DNA of 64,000 nt, taken from the NCBI GenBank assembly GCA_963796565.1, contig CAWCMA010000005.1:1-64000 (forward strand), read 5' to 3'. The translations under genes were made by a program, and so were the position numbers. The notes beneath the pieces are model-generated. The model was not told the DNA's origin and did no database searches. It worked only from the letters and a program-made list of their open reading frames with translations. This DNA comes from JAKAVN01 sp963796565 (lineage in GTDB: Bacteria > Desulfobacterota > Binatia > Binatales > Binataceae). How positions within the stretch are numbered: the first letter of the stretch is position 1; every line of letters starts with the position of its first letter. Positions 35,754-46,300 of the stretch are shown here, in pieces.

Positions 35754-38501
35754 TTAGGCGGCGAGCGATTGGGTGAGTTGGAGAAGGTCGCCGATTTCCT
35801 GTGGGGTGAAGAAGCGTTCGACCGCGTTACGGCCAAAGTTGGTCAACGGGGGATCGTAGAGGTCGGCCTCGACCAGCGTGCGCTTTGCGAGGAAGACCTC
35901 CTGAACGGACCGAAGAAAGCGTATCTGCTCGGCGTTGTAGTTGTGGGCCTGAATGTGTCGCTCGAAGCCGCGCTGCACCACCTGAGGGTAATCGGGGATG
36001 GCATCGAGGGCAAGCAGGTGGCGGAGGAAAGCGAGGAAGTTGTCCACGCGCAAGCCGTAAGCGATCCGGATATTTCGGCTGGAGAGTTGGATGTCGTCGC
36101 GGCCGAGTTCGCGGTGGAGCGTGCGCTCCAGGTCGACAAGTTGATCGTCGGTGACCTCTCGGCCCTCGCGGAGCGCGGCGAGCGCGGGGTGCTTTTCCAC
36201 AATTTCGAGGACGCGGGCATCCACGCGGCGTTTGTATTCTTCAATGAGGATCTGGTGCCCGCCTTCGCCGACCGAGATGTAGCCGTGGGTCGCGATGAAG
36301 TCAGGCAGGTCGATCTTCAAGAAGGCGCTGGGGCGGTCGCGACGGTTCTTCATTTGCGGCGCGAGGTCACGGATGATCTGCGTGAGTTGCGCTGGCGTGG
36401 CGGTCGCGAGGTCAGCGGAAAGAGCGAGTGCGGCGCTGGGCGAGGAGCGGACGCGCTCTGCGATGTCGGGGAGCAGGCTCACGTCTTCCGCAATCGACTG
36501 GAGCAACTGCGGCGACGGCGTGGCCTGGAGGATTTGAAGCTTCAGCCGCTCCACCTTGTGGGTGAAGGTTTCGGCGGCCACATCGACATCGGCGGCGAAT
36601 CGAAGAAGCGGCGCAACGTGGAGACGGAGAAAGTCGAGTTTTGCCGGCGTGATGAGCGTCCAGAAGTCGTCCTCCCACGCCGGGGCAACTTGCAGCCACA
36701 CCTTCTTCACCGGGAAGGAATCGCGCGGGATGCGAGCCATCATGGCGCGAAGGTCCGTGATCGTCTGGCGAAAGGCCTCGGCGGTGTGGTCGGGAAGGTG
36801 ACGTTCGAGGATCTTGAGTCGCGTGTTGAACACCGACACGAGCACCGGCATGTCGATGGGCGGCTTGTCGTCGGCCTTCTTGTTGAAGTCGTTCTGCCAG
36901 AAGTCGATGATCTTGAACTCGGTCTTCTTCCCGTCCGGCAGACGGTCCAGGTATTTGCAGGCCTGCTGATTGCGCGTGCCGCGGCCGATCATCTGCCAGA
37001 GCTTGATGCGTGACTGCACCGGCTTCATGAACACAAGATTTACGACCTCCGGAACGTCGATGCCGGTGTCGAGCATGTCCACGGAGATCGCGATGCGCGG
37101 CAGGTTGTTCTTCTTGAACTTGGTGATGAGGCCGTCGCCATAGCTGCCGTCGCGCACCCGCTCGGTCGTGGACGTGATGACCTGCGCGACGCCCACATGC
37201 TGCGGGTACATCTCCTCGAAAACCTCGGCGATGCGGTGGGCATGCTTCTTGGTCATCGCGAAGACGATCGTTTTGCCGGGCAACTGGCCGGACTGATCCT
37301 TGAGGCAGGTCTCCATGACTTCCTCCCATTGCTTGCGGAGGGTGTCTTTGTTGCTGACCTCGACTTCGATCTCCGTGCCCGCGTAGTCGAGGCTGTCGGG
37401 GTCGATGCCCTGCTCGGCGAGAGCGTTGCGGTCCTCCTCGCTGAGGTCCACGCCCTTGATGCCTTTGCGCTGGAAACTGGTGTGCGCCTGGTACAGGCTG
37501 AAATCGACGAGGAAGCCTTCTTTCACGGCCTGTGGATAGTCGTAGAGGAAGGTCGGCACATTGGCATCGCACCCGAAGAGCCGGAAGGTGTCACGGTCGA
37601 TGAAGTTGGCGGGGGTAGCGGTCAGGCCGATCATGCGGGCATCGAAGTACTCGATGACTTCGGTGAACCGCTTGAAAAGCGAGCGGTGGGCTTCATCGAA
37701 GATGATGAGGTCGAAGAAACCTGGGCTGAACTTGGCGTAGCAGAGCGCCAGCGTTTGCTCGGTGGCGACAAAGAGGCGTTTCGTTTTGTCGATCTGATGT
37801 GTGTAGATCCGGTCGCGCGGCTCGTTCGGCAAGTGGGCTTTGAAGCCATCTGTCAGGGTCTGATCGACAAGGGCGTCGCGGTCCGCGAGGAAGAGAACGT
37901 TCTGCGCCTGATTGGCGCGGAGAAAGACGTCGATCAGGGCCATGGCTACGCGCGTCTTGCCCGTGCCGGTGGCCATGACGAGGAGTGCGCGGCGCTTGTT
38001 GGCGGCGAAGGCCTCGGCGAGGCGGCGAATGGCCTCGTGCTGGTAGGGGCGGTCGACGATGGAACTGTTGATGGGGGTCGTTTCGAGCGGTTGCCGGTTC
38101 TGGCGCAGGAACTTCAGCCGCTCTAGGTCGGCGGGCGTGAAAAACCCGGCCACAAGGCGCGGATTAGCAAGGCCAACCTCCCAGAACCAGATGTCGTGGC
38201 CGTTGGCCATGAACCCAAAGGGGGCAAAAGGCTGCTTCTTGGCGATCTCGGTGACGTAGTGCCGGAGTTGTTCGTCGGCCTCGCGCGCGTTGCGGGAGCA
38301 TCGCTTGGCTTCCACGACGGCGAGCACGTTGCCGCTTGCGTCGTACAGGCAATAGTCGGTGACGCCGTTCCACGGCTCCGCGTCATAGCCATCAACTGGA
38401 ACCTCCAGCCGGACCTGGGTGCGGTCGTTGAGTTTCCAGTCAGCAGCCCGCAACTGCGGGTCGATATGCAGGGCACGGGTTTGGGCTTCGTTAAGAGTCA
38501 C
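35754..38501 (-). CDS. hsdR: Type I restriction endonuclease subunit HsdR (915 aa)
   Basis: HsdR is the translocase and nuclease of a type I restriction complex. The N-terminal nuclease has GVTDYCLYDASGNVLAVVEAKR (D-x-ExK). The SF2 motor shows MATGTGKTRVA (Walker A), FDLIIFDEAHRS (DEAH), MIGLTATP, SVDMLDTGIDVPEVVNLVF and QMIGRGTR. The C-terminal helical part completes a normal length. The frame is intact, in contrast to hsdM and hsdS downstream in the same minus-strand operon (R-M-S order). Confidence 0.93.
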   Translation of the reverse strand: MTLNEAQTRALHIDPQLRAADWKLNDRTQVRLEVPVDGYDAEPWNGVTDYCLYDASGNVLAVVEAKRCSRNAREADEQLRHYVTEIAKKQPFAPFGFMANGHDIWFWEVGLANPRLVAGFFTPADLERLKFLRQNRQPLETTPINSSIVDRPYQHEAIRRLAEAFAANKRRALLVMATGTGKTRVAMALIDVFLRANQAQNVLFLADRDALVDQTLTDGFKAHLPNEPRDRIYTHQIDKTKRLFVATEQTLALCYAKFSPGFFDLIIFDEAHRSLFKRFTEVIEYFDARMIGLTATPANFIDRDTFRLFGCDANVPTFLYDYPQAVKEGFLVDFSLYQAHTSFQRKGIKGVDLSEEDRNALAEQGIDPDSLDYAGTEIEVEVSNKDTLRKQWEEVMETCLKDQSGQLPGKTIVFAMTKKHAHRIAEVFEEMYPQHVGVAQVITSTTERVRDGSYGDGLITKFKKNNLPRIAISVDMLDTGIDVPEVVNLVFMKPVQSRIKLWQMIGRGTRNQQACKYLDRLPDGKKTEFKIIDFWQNDFNKKADDKPPIDMPVLVSVFNTRLKILERHLPDHTAEAFRQTITDLRAMMARIPRDSFPVKKVWLQVAPAWEDDFWTLITPAKLDFLRLHVAPLLRFAADVDVAAETFTHKVERLKLQILQATPSPQLLQSIAEDVSLLPDIAERVRSSPSAALALSADLATATPAQLTQIIRDLAPQMKNRRDRPSAFLKIDLPDFIATHGYISVGEGGHQILIEEYKRRVDARVLEIVEKHPALAALREGREVTDDQLVDLERTLHRELGRDDIQLSSRNIRIAYGLRVDNFLAFLRHLLALDAIPDYPQVVQRGFERHIQAHNYNAEQIRFLRSVQEVFLAKRTLVEADLYDPPLTNFGRNAVERFFTPQEIGDLLQLTQSLAA

Positions 38502-38997
38502 GGAGTTAAGCCTGCGCCTGTTCGCTGCGCTGTGTCACAGTAATCGTCTACAACACGATTGCAGAGTTCAAAGGCATTCATCATCCCACCACCCCGTTCC
38601 GCATTTACGTCGCGTTCGCTGATGGGCGCCCCAACTGAGTCTTCATCTCAGTGAGTATCACTCGTACTCTCGGCGCCTATAGTTTCGCGGCTCACAACAT
38701 CTTCTTTTGACCAAGCGGTTGTTCTGGTTCCGACTCACTCGTGTAGCGCTTGCTAGGCCGCACCACGAGATACCAACCGAACAAGCGCGAACGCAGCGGC
38801 GTGGCTGAGTTTTTATTTCAGCCTCTTGGGTTCTGAATTTGAGCCTGCAAGACGCGGTCTGCTTCGACGCTTTCTTGGAAAACTTCAATCCGCTGTCTAA
38901 GCTTTTCCAACTGGCCCCTGAACTCGCAGCGGTCCGAACCGCGTAGAACTTTTCCGAATAGCATTTCGCTCGTTCGCAAGAAATCCGCCGCCATCTC
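38502..38997. other. Spacer upstream of hsdR
   Basis: About 500 bp with lower GC content. An open frame at 38658-38888 on the minus strand is Cys/Arg-rich without family resemblance and is probably chance. The hsdR promoter should lie near the right part of the minus-strand gene start. Confidence 0.4.
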
Positions 38998-39912
38998 TTA
39001 AAAGTGTCTCTTCACTCGTGGCTTTCTGATATCCTCGTCCTTGAGATTCCGAACCATTCCGTTCAGCCTGACAGCACCGTCATAAGTTGAAACCATCAAG
39101 CGGGTTTCATTCCATTTCAGACGAAGTGAGAGCAATGGAAGTTGGCTCCTCCATGCCAATCCATGGAATCGTGGTGGACTGTCGTGGCCTGCGCATCGAT
39201 GGCACGCTCCGCATTCATAACCAATTCCGCCAAAACCGCACGTCCGGCGCCTATTTTTTCGCCGCGACTCTTGATGCCACTGGCCCCAGATTAACGCCAG
39301 AAAACCGATAATTGCTCCGATGAGGCCACTCAATAGGTTGGCAAGCATATCGTGGCGTACCCCGACGGATTGGTGCTGCGGTAGAGATGGGCGGACTTTC
39401 TCTGGGGCAGCGCTAGGAGCTAGCACGCTCGGGCTCGTGGTTGGCGTAGCTTTTAGCGAAACAGACGCCGCGGGTGGAACTGAGCTCAGCGAGACCGCGC
39501 GCACGCCGGCCGAGGAGACCTCTGGAGAGGTCGCGCTCCAAGCCAAGTAGGAGGCGAGTAGCGCGGCAATCGCAAGGCCTCCCAACAAGAAGGGCCACTC
39601 GCGCCGGAACCCGTACCAGTCGACCTTGACGATTCGCCTAAGCCATTTGGGGGCGCGTCGCTCTCGGACTTTCCTTAACGGACAGAGGATTCGATAGTGA
39701 ACGAGTTCGTCGACCACATACGCGCCCAATGTGAAAATCGAGAACGTCAGGCCCCAAACGAGAAGGGTCGGTCGCAAATCGGGCCCGAGCCATTGGGGAT
39801 ACCGGCCTGCTAGGGCCAGCAGGGGTAAGCACACGCTGAAGACGGAAAGAGCTAGCGTGGCCACGATTAGCAGGAGGAGCGAGGGGGTTAATCTTATGGT
39901 TCCGGTCGCCAA
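38998..39912 (-). CDS. Membrane protein of unknown function (304 aa)
   Basis: Four hydrophobic helices are visible: LLLLIVATLALSVFSVCLPL, LLVWGLTFSIFTLGAYVV, FLLGGLAIAALLASYLAW and LSGLIGAIIGFLALIWG, with a Pro/Ser-rich loop between the third and fourth. After the fourth helix the reading is probably displaced: GAGRAVLAELVMNAERAID reads sensibly in another frame, then RLKWNETRLMVSTYDGAVRLNGMVRNL returns in this one, so two compensating indels near 39240 and 39160 are likely. It lies between the restriction operon and an IS remnant; a defence role is possible but nothing shows it. Confidence 0.55.
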   Translation of the reverse strand: MATGTIRLTPSLLLLIVATLALSVFSVCLPLLALAGRYPQWLGPDLRPTLLVWGLTFSIFTLGAYVVDELVHYRILCPLRKVRERRAPKWLRRIVKVDWYGFRREWPFLLGGLAIAALLASYLAWSATSPEVSSAGVRAVSLSSVPPAASVSLKATPTTSPSVLAPSAAPEKVRPSLPQHQSVGVRHDMLANLLSGLIGAIIGFLALIWGQWHQESRRKNRRRTCGFGGIGYECGACHRCAGHDSPPRFHGLAWRSQLPLLSLRLKWNETRLMVSTYDGAVRLNGMVRNLKDEDIRKPRVKRHF

Positions 39913-40134
39913 GACCTGGATACCGAAAATAGCTGGCCTCGCGCTGGAATCCGGAAAACCAGAAAAGAGCCGCAGAACCCGCTGATGATAGCTCCGGCCG
40001 TCAGTACACTTCGAAAGAAGTCTCTGTCACTGGTCATCGGTATTTTCAAGCTTCATCGGTTTTGCAAATGAACGCGTTCAGTGCCCTGAGGGGTTGTATG
40101 ACCCCGAGCAACAACTTGTTTTGGTGCCCTCAGA
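39913..40134. other. Short spacer beside the IS3 remnant
   Basis: No gene is visible. It contains the boundary between the membrane protein and transposase debris. Confidence 0.4.
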
Positions 40135-40400
40135 GTCCGAGCAGATCCTTGAGCGCGGCGTTATCCAGCATCACTTAGGCCAACAGCTTCTTCAGCCGCC
40201 GATTTTTCATCCTCCAGCGACTTCAACCGGCGCGCCTCCGATACCTCCAGGCCGCCATACTTCGCTTTCCACTTGTAGAAGTTCGCGTCCGAGATCCCGT
40301 GCCGCCGACATACCTCTGGTGTCTTTGCGCCCGCCTCGACCTCCCGCAGTTCTTTTCTCCGCCGGCACTTCATGGACGCTGACAAGGAAGATGAAAAACC
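40135..40400 (-). pseudogene. IS3-family OrfA remnant
   Basis: LREVEAGAKTPEVCRRHGISDANFYKWKAKYGGLEVSEARRLKSLEDE is the HTH and leucine-zipper part of an IS3/IS911-type OrfA. The tail MLDNAALKDLL continues in another frame, with a stop between. The N-terminus is altered and no OrfB with a DDE domain follows. The IS copy is dead and truncated. Confidence 0.8.
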
Positions 40401-40849
40401 TTCGCCTTTTCGCAGACTTGAAGAAATGCACAGGTTCGGCAGCACAAGTGCGTCTCAAATCGCCAAATCTCGCAGAATGCCTGGAAGTCTTCGCCACTTC
40501 TCGGTCCACAACGAGCGCGATTTTCAGGTCGAATCGGTTCTGCTTTTGTCGTGCTTACGTCGCGGTGTGCGCAATGATGAGATTCGCCACTTATGAAGAA
40601 GGCGCGAGGATCGACCGAACGCGTGAAGACCGGGCCGGATTAGTCGCGAGGCCTAATCCTTGCTTTTCGCCCAATCGTGGTGGGGGCATTGCGGTGCAAG
40701 GGGCGGATCAAGAAGATAGTGAGCGCTGGTGCCCGTTACGATGACGTACTCTTCTCCTACTTGACGGACGCCCTTGAGTGCTTGGAACGACTCTTCAGTT
40801 TCGTAGTGTTCGCAATGAACCAAATAAGGCTTCGTGCCGAGAACACTCT
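40401..40849. other. Stretch without a supported gene
   Basis: Short overlapping frames only. It separates the IS3 remnant from the end of the nuclease gene. Confidence 0.45.
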
Positions 40850-41880
40850 CTATTCGGTAAGTAGTTCATCCGCCATTTGCCGGATTTCCTCCAGATGGGC
40901 CTTGAGCTTGGAGTACTCTCGTTCCAACTCAACGTCCTTCTCTGGTCCACGGACCGTGACCCAGGAACCATAACGAGAGCTGCAAGAAGGACTGGACACA
41001 CTGTGACCACAGGCGAAGGACGGTGGAGACGAGCTATTTTCTCATAGACCAATCTAAGGCCATGCATAGCTCGGGTGACATCCTTCGGATCAAGAACGAA
41101 AGGCAGTTGGGCAGGCGTGAACAACGGAACGTTACGAGCAACTTCATCGTAAACAAGTGCGCGGAAAAGCTGACTCGCTGTGCTTGCGGTCAGTTGTTCC
41201 AATTGAAACATTAAAATCTCATCTTCTAGGCGAGCACCGCCGGAAATAAACGCATCGGCGGGATCGAGGAAGACAAAAACGATTTTGCCGTCGGTGAGCA
41301 TCACACGCTGAGGAGTGACGCCTGTTTTAATCATAACGGAGTGGACGTAATCAGCTAGTGTTTCCAGCCATTCGGACCACGGGCCTTTCAACTTCTCACC
41401 ACTTAGGCCGCGCGAAAGAGCCGCGACAGGACTAACCGGTGTCGCAACATTCTTCGTCGGCGACTTAAGAAAAGACAAGTCGAGTCGGCGCTTAGCTTCC
41501 ACAACGAGCAGCGGTCTTTCTGTTTCTCGTTCGAATCCCAAGTAGTCGAGAAATCTCGTATGTCCGGACTGATCGGAGCTCAGCGCTTGCTCGGGAACGA
41601 GATTCGGTAAACCGGTTTCAGACGTCTGATCGAGACGCCAATTCAGCAGAGCCAACAGGTCGTTAATGACGTAGCAGCGCCGATGGAACTCGAGTTCTGG
41701 ATGCTGAGCATTCCACTCCTGGTCTGTATACTGAGCTCGTAGTCTTGCAAGTTGCGGAAAGAGAAGATCGTAACGGTTGAAGACTCCTTGGAGGTTCGTG
41801 AAGAAGTCGTCCGAATTCGCGACGATACTCAACGAAACAGCTCCTCGAGTCGGAAGGTCAATCTCCGTGCGTTCGGCCAT
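40795..41880 (-). CDS. PD-(D/E)XK-fold protein of the STAND operon (frameshifted near its end)
   Basis: The ATG at 41880 overlaps the end of the upstream gene by about 50 bp, so the two are coupled. The core FLDYLGFERETERPLLVVEAKRRLDL gives D112 and E128-A-K130, the metal-binding signature of restriction-type nucleases, as in HsdR N-terminal domains. Later segments (LDPKDVTRAMHGLRLVYEKI) are helical. Near 40985 the family-like reading moves to another frame, RYGSWVTVRGPEKDVELEREYSK and EEIRQMADELLTE, ending at 40850; the in-frame ORF instead runs to 40795. It is probably the effector or partner of the large NTPase. No full-length family name is known to me. Confidence 0.65.
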   Translation of the reverse strand: MAERTEIDLPTRGAVSLSIVANSDDFFTNLQGVFNRYDLLFPQLARLRAQYTDQEWNAQHPELEFHRRCYVINDLLALLNWRLDQTSETGLPNLVPEQALSSDQSGHTRFLDYLGFERETERPLLVVEAKRRLDLSFLKSPTKNVATPVSPVAALSRGLSGEKLKGPWSEWLETLADYVHSVMIKTGVTPQRVMLTDGKIVFVFLDPADAFISGGARLEDEILMFQLEQLTASTASQLFRALVYDEVARNVPLFTPAQLPFVLDPKDVTRAMHGLRLVYEKIARLHRPSPVVTVCPVLLAALVMVPGSRSVDQRRTLSWNESTPSSRPIWRKSGKWRMNYLPNRECSRHEALFGSLRTLRN

Positions 41881-43346
41881 CCTGCGGCTACGAAGATATC
41901 GAGAACATCAAGAAGGGCTCTGCGGCAGTCGTCACGTTCTTGAAAGATATAGGCGTAGTCGCTCAAGTATCGTTCTACCAACCGGACGAACAGGGCTGCG
42001 GCCAGTTGCTCGTACTGGTAGTTATTAGGCTTAGCAGCCCGAAGGGTATCGCCAATACTCAGAAACACGCCGGGCGGATCGAACGCTATGAAAGATCTGA
42101 GAGTCTCAAGCAGCTGATGAGCTATTGAGGCTATCCCAATCTGTGACAATGCTGTGAGCAGGCCATGAGCTTCTTTGTATAGCCGTTCGCGCTGTTGTTC
42201 GGTAGGAGCTGGCTCTTTATTCCCTGCAAGCTGTCTGAGTGTGAAAGCCCCAGAACCATAGTAGATTTGACGCGTCACATCGTCGATGATATGCGCAGCG
42301 GAGCGTGACTGATCAATATCGGGTTGCGTCCAGGGCTGGTCGTGTGCGTGCTGCGCTTGCAGGGCATGCAAGGCGGCGCTCGCGGACTCGAAGACATTCT
42401 TAAGCAATGTGAGACTGCGCCCACGGACGTCGTCGCCGTCATAAGTAAGCGTTTGTCTAAGGTTTAGAACCAAGCTGGACAGCTCTCCGGTGTTATGACA
42501 CGGGTCGTTATTCAAAGAGTTTAGGAGCTCGGCGCTGAGTAACTCATGCTTCCAAATATAGAGAGCCGTGAAGATTCCGACGCACAGCTCGCGAACGTGC
42601 TCGGCTCCGGGTCCGTTGAGAACGCGACTGAATATCCTCTTTGTTAGATGAGCTACTCGAACTGCCTCAGATACCGCGAGATCGCTCAGTGAACTCAATA
42701 GAGCTTGCAGAACGCCCCGGCTGGGTTCGCCAGCGGACATTCGTTCTGCAATCTCCCACATGAGGTCATGCGCTGTGTCATGAAGGAACGTCAGCGAGCG
42801 AGCAATCTGAAAACGAACGGCAGGTACTGGATCGTTACTCAGGTTTTCTATTGCAATTAGCAGGTCTTCGTTTAGAAAGTCTTTTTTACGCGCTAGAGTT
42901 ATCAAACCTATAGCGGCGTCGATTATTGCGGCAGGACTACCCCAAGACGGTGCTTGATCGAAAGCTGCGTCTCTCTCGGGTACAGGTTGCGGTTCGGGTC
43001 GCGCGCTCGCCTCGAGGAGTGTCTGCCGAACGAACGCGCCGAGCGCATCGTTCAAAGATAGTCCACGTGTTCGGGCAATCTGCGCACACGCTTCCGCCAT
43101 TGTTCCCCAAGCGTGGTTCGCTAGCTCTTCATGAACATCAGATTCTTGTGTCAAATTCTTTTGGAGGGCTTGAAGAACGGCGTGGGTTTGGTCGGCCTCG
43201 GTAGGCTCCGGTGTCGAGTTGCGGTACTTATCGGTGAAAGTGCGTATCTGTTTCTCTAGCTGCAGATATTCCTGCTGGCTTCGCTTTCCAGCGGAACGCC
43301 ACGGTCGCGCAGGAACTCCTCTTCCCCATATGTTCCACTGACCCAC
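41829..43346 (-). CDS. C-terminal helical-repeat part of the STAND NTPase (505 aa frame)
   Basis: The frame begins to make sense at KRSQQEYLQLEKQIRTFTDKYRN, immediately where the upstream 1165-aa frame ends, and is helix-rich throughout (HEAT/TPR-like pairs such as AVRFQIARSLTFLHDTAHDLMWEIAERM and ELCVGIFTALYIWKHELLSAELLNSL). A GTG at 43346 could start it as a separate protein with 91 bp overlap, but the first 20 residues are then unstructured. One -1 shift near GGAAAGCGAAG (about 43280) would fuse both frames into a protein of about 1640 aa. In STAND ATPases such a repeat tail is the target sensor. Confidence 0.6.
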   Translation of the reverse strand: MGQWNIWGRGVPARPWRSAGKRSQQEYLQLEKQIRTFTDKYRNSTPEPTEADQTHAVLQALQKNLTQESDVHEELANHAWGTMAEACAQIARTRGLSLNDALGAFVRQTLLEASARPEPQPVPERDAAFDQAPSWGSPAAIIDAAIGLITLARKKDFLNEDLLIAIENLSNDPVPAVRFQIARSLTFLHDTAHDLMWEIAERMSAGEPSRGVLQALLSSLSDLAVSEAVRVAHLTKRIFSRVLNGPGAEHVRELCVGIFTALYIWKHELLSAELLNSLNNDPCHNTGELSSLVLNLRQTLTYDGDDVRGRSLTLLKNVFESASAALHALQAQHAHDQPWTQPDIDQSRSAAHIIDDVTRQIYYGSGAFTLRQLAGNKEPAPTEQQRERLYKEAHGLLTALSQIGIASIAHQLLETLRSFIAFDPPGVFLSIGDTLRAAKPNNYQYEQLAAALFVRLVERYLSDYAYIFQERDDCRRALLDVLDIFVAAGWPNARRLTFRLEELFR

Positions 43347-46300
43347 TGATGTGGCCCCAACATCGGTGAGTTCGGAGGAATTGAGTTGGTGGCGATGAGA
43401 TTGGCGAGGATATTTTTAGCTTCTTGCGAGACAAGTGCCGGAGGAGCCAGGCAACCTAAGAGTCTGTCGCGGTATCGCATGACCGCTTCGCGCTGCTTTT
43501 CCTCTACCGCTGCGGGATAAGAGAGGATCGCAGTCTCGATCTTCTGGCGGTGTTCGGAAGACAGGGATTCAAACAAAGCGCTCAGGAGCTTTCCGGAGGG
43601 TTCGATAGTGTCAAAGGCATAGAGGATCGAAGTCGCTGAGAGCAGGGGTACTAGCAGGTGCCCAATCTTTTCGGGCAACTGTGAGCCGAGGAACAGAAGG
43701 CGTCGCCAAAGTACCGCTAGTTTGTTTTGTCGAGCGATGACATAGACCAAGTCCTTTAGTAGTTCTTTGGCGGACTCTTCGTTTGCGAGCTCGCGACAGA
43801 AAGTATCGAAGGCATTTAGCATGCGGATGGGATTGTCGTACACATAAGCCCGACCAGAGTCCCAGCCGGCGCTGTAGTCCGTTCTGATGCAGGCGAGTAG
43901 GCCCTGGAACTGGAATGTACTCTCAATTATCTCTCCCGACGTTCGCGCATGGCGGTGGCCTACGTAGCTTTCCAGCACTGAAACGAGGGCAGAGACACCG
44001 TTAATAGGAGCAACCCTCAAAACCCGTGGATACATCTCGGCAAGTTGCCAGAGTCCACCCTGATAGTCTTGGCGTTTATTCGAGGTAAGCGACAAGAGTT
44101 GGCTCGGAAAGAGCGTAGTGGTCTCCTCGGCGGGCAATGGGAGTGCGAACGCTGATCGGTAAATCTCTTCAACTAGGAGGGGGTCGCATTTTGCCAGACC
44201 AACGAGTTCACGTCCCAACCAATGAAGCTCTTCGTGACCGTGCACCATCAGATGGTCACTCGCAATAATTTGTCGGACCAACGTTGCCGAACCGTCCGTA
44301 TCGGCGTCGAAGGTGCTGCAAAGTATCTGGATCCCGCGAATTGCAAGCCAGGATTGATACGGTTCTGCTGAGAAAGCGAAAGCTAGAAGGCGCTGTGCGC
44401 TCCGATTCGCGTCAAGCTTCTGCTCTAGCGTATAGGGTTCTTTCCTGTCGTTTAGCAGCGCGAGCAATGAAGCGATGGTAAAAGCGGAACGTATCGAGAA
44501 TTGACGACTGACAAGTTCGCTAACTTTACACCATAGAGTAGCACCCGAGCGAAGCGGTGAGAGTTGGTTGGTCGCGCTGATTGAAAGTCCCCCGACCAGA
44601 TAGTCGAGAGCCCGTTCGGCAGCGCTCTGAAGCTTCCCGTTTGTACTGGCGAGCGCGGCACAAAGCTCATCAAGATCGGAAGTGGAGGTGGCGAGTTCAC
44701 CGGCTATATACGGGCCAATGAGCCTGACGATCTCCGGAACGTGTTCAAATTGGATGCAGGTGAAGACGGTACGCCAGTGATCATCATGGCTTAAGCTCTC
44801 TTGCCATTTGTGACGGAAGTAGAGATCGAGACTCGGCAGAATAATCAATGCCTGTTCAGGATCGTCAGCAATCTGTTTGCTGAATTCAGCTGAATCATTC
44901 GGAAGTAGCGATCGAAAAGCGACATAATCGAACAAAACATGATGAGCAAATAGCAAGAGTGTTCCCCGCGACTCCTCCATCAGTATCTGAGAGCTGAGAA
45001 GGTCGTCCAAGGCGACGCTGTCGGATCTCGACGCGACGCGAGCGCGCTCCGCTTTGAGAGAACGGCGACGCACCATCTCTGAGCAGGTCTCCCGGAGGGC
45101 CGTTGCTCGCGCATCGGCACGACTATCGAGTTGTCCACGATTAAGCGTGACACGCTCATGCCAATATCGATCCAGTAATTGCAATTGGGTTTCGATGGCA
45201 TGGAGTTCGCCAAGATTAACGCCGCTGTCGAGCAATTCCGCTGCGAGTCTCAAATTGAAAGGAAACCCTAGTAACTCACATAATTTTTGGGAGGCGTTCT
45301 CCATGAGAGGAATAAGCGCAGGCGCCTGTTGTATGGCTTGACGTAACTCGTGGTCGGAGAGCCGCGGTACGCTCAGATGCGAGAGTTTGACAAATTCTTG
45401 TTCTGAAAATTCTGGATCTAAGGCAGCATCGTCTATGCGGCGAAATAGACGCTGCAATTCAGCGCTGTAGCGCAGATCAAACTTCCGAATAGAGGCTACA
45501 ACGCGCCAGCGATCAGAGCGTTCGAGCACGAGGCTGATCAAAAGTCGAAGGGCGCGGCTCGTGCCTGCATCGCGAGCGGCATCGAGTGCGTCGATGACGA
45601 GGAATCCTGAGTTATTGCCAGGCCAGTTCTCGAGGACGTTTGCGGTGTCCCGGGAAAGGCGAAGTTCATTCTGAAGCGCGTTCAGGCTGCTTGCCATGAG
45701 GTCTTCTGCACTCAACACAACAACATCATGGCCTTCAGCCATAGCGCGTTGGGCGAAATCGTGAACAACACCGGACTTTCCAACCCCCGGCTCTCCGACT
45801 AACAAAACGGAGCGATCGGCGGCCTCGGTGACCAATCTGTCGGTTGCTATCCTGTTTAGCTTGATAGAGACGTTGCCGATTTTGATGCGCGAATGCGGAG
45901 CGAGCAATTTGAGGGTTCGAGCGCTTTGTTCTTTCAGAGACGCAATGTCCGCCTGATAGCTCGGTAGCGCCCGTAGTTGTATTTGGTTAGTCAGGAGGAT
46001 GTGCTGCAATCCTTGGCGGCTCGCTCCGCTTCGGTTCTCTGAAAACCCCTTACACGCTTGTAGCAGGATGGCCCAGGCCGCCGCTGCTTGCGACGGAATC
46101 GCGAGGACTACTGTGCGCATCAGTGCGTCGACCCCCTGATGATCGGAAGTGTTGGGATCAACCGTAACGACTCGCAGGATTCCCAGGACATCTGCGATAT
46201 CAGCATCGGATGGCGCACCACCAATCGCTCCTTTCCACGATTCGCGTATGCTGCTTATAGCCCTATAGAGCACCCGTGTTTCGGCCAAATTGTGGGCTGC

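Noticed and set aside
35091..37013. 640-aa open frame opposite hsdR and hsdM
   Set aside because: Antisense of clear HsdR/HsdM coding sequence; long only because of GC-rich codon bias.
43270..43290. Programmed -1 frameshift site in the NTPase gene
   Set aside because: No canonical slippery heptamer and no obvious downstream pseudoknot; kept only as one of several possible explanations.
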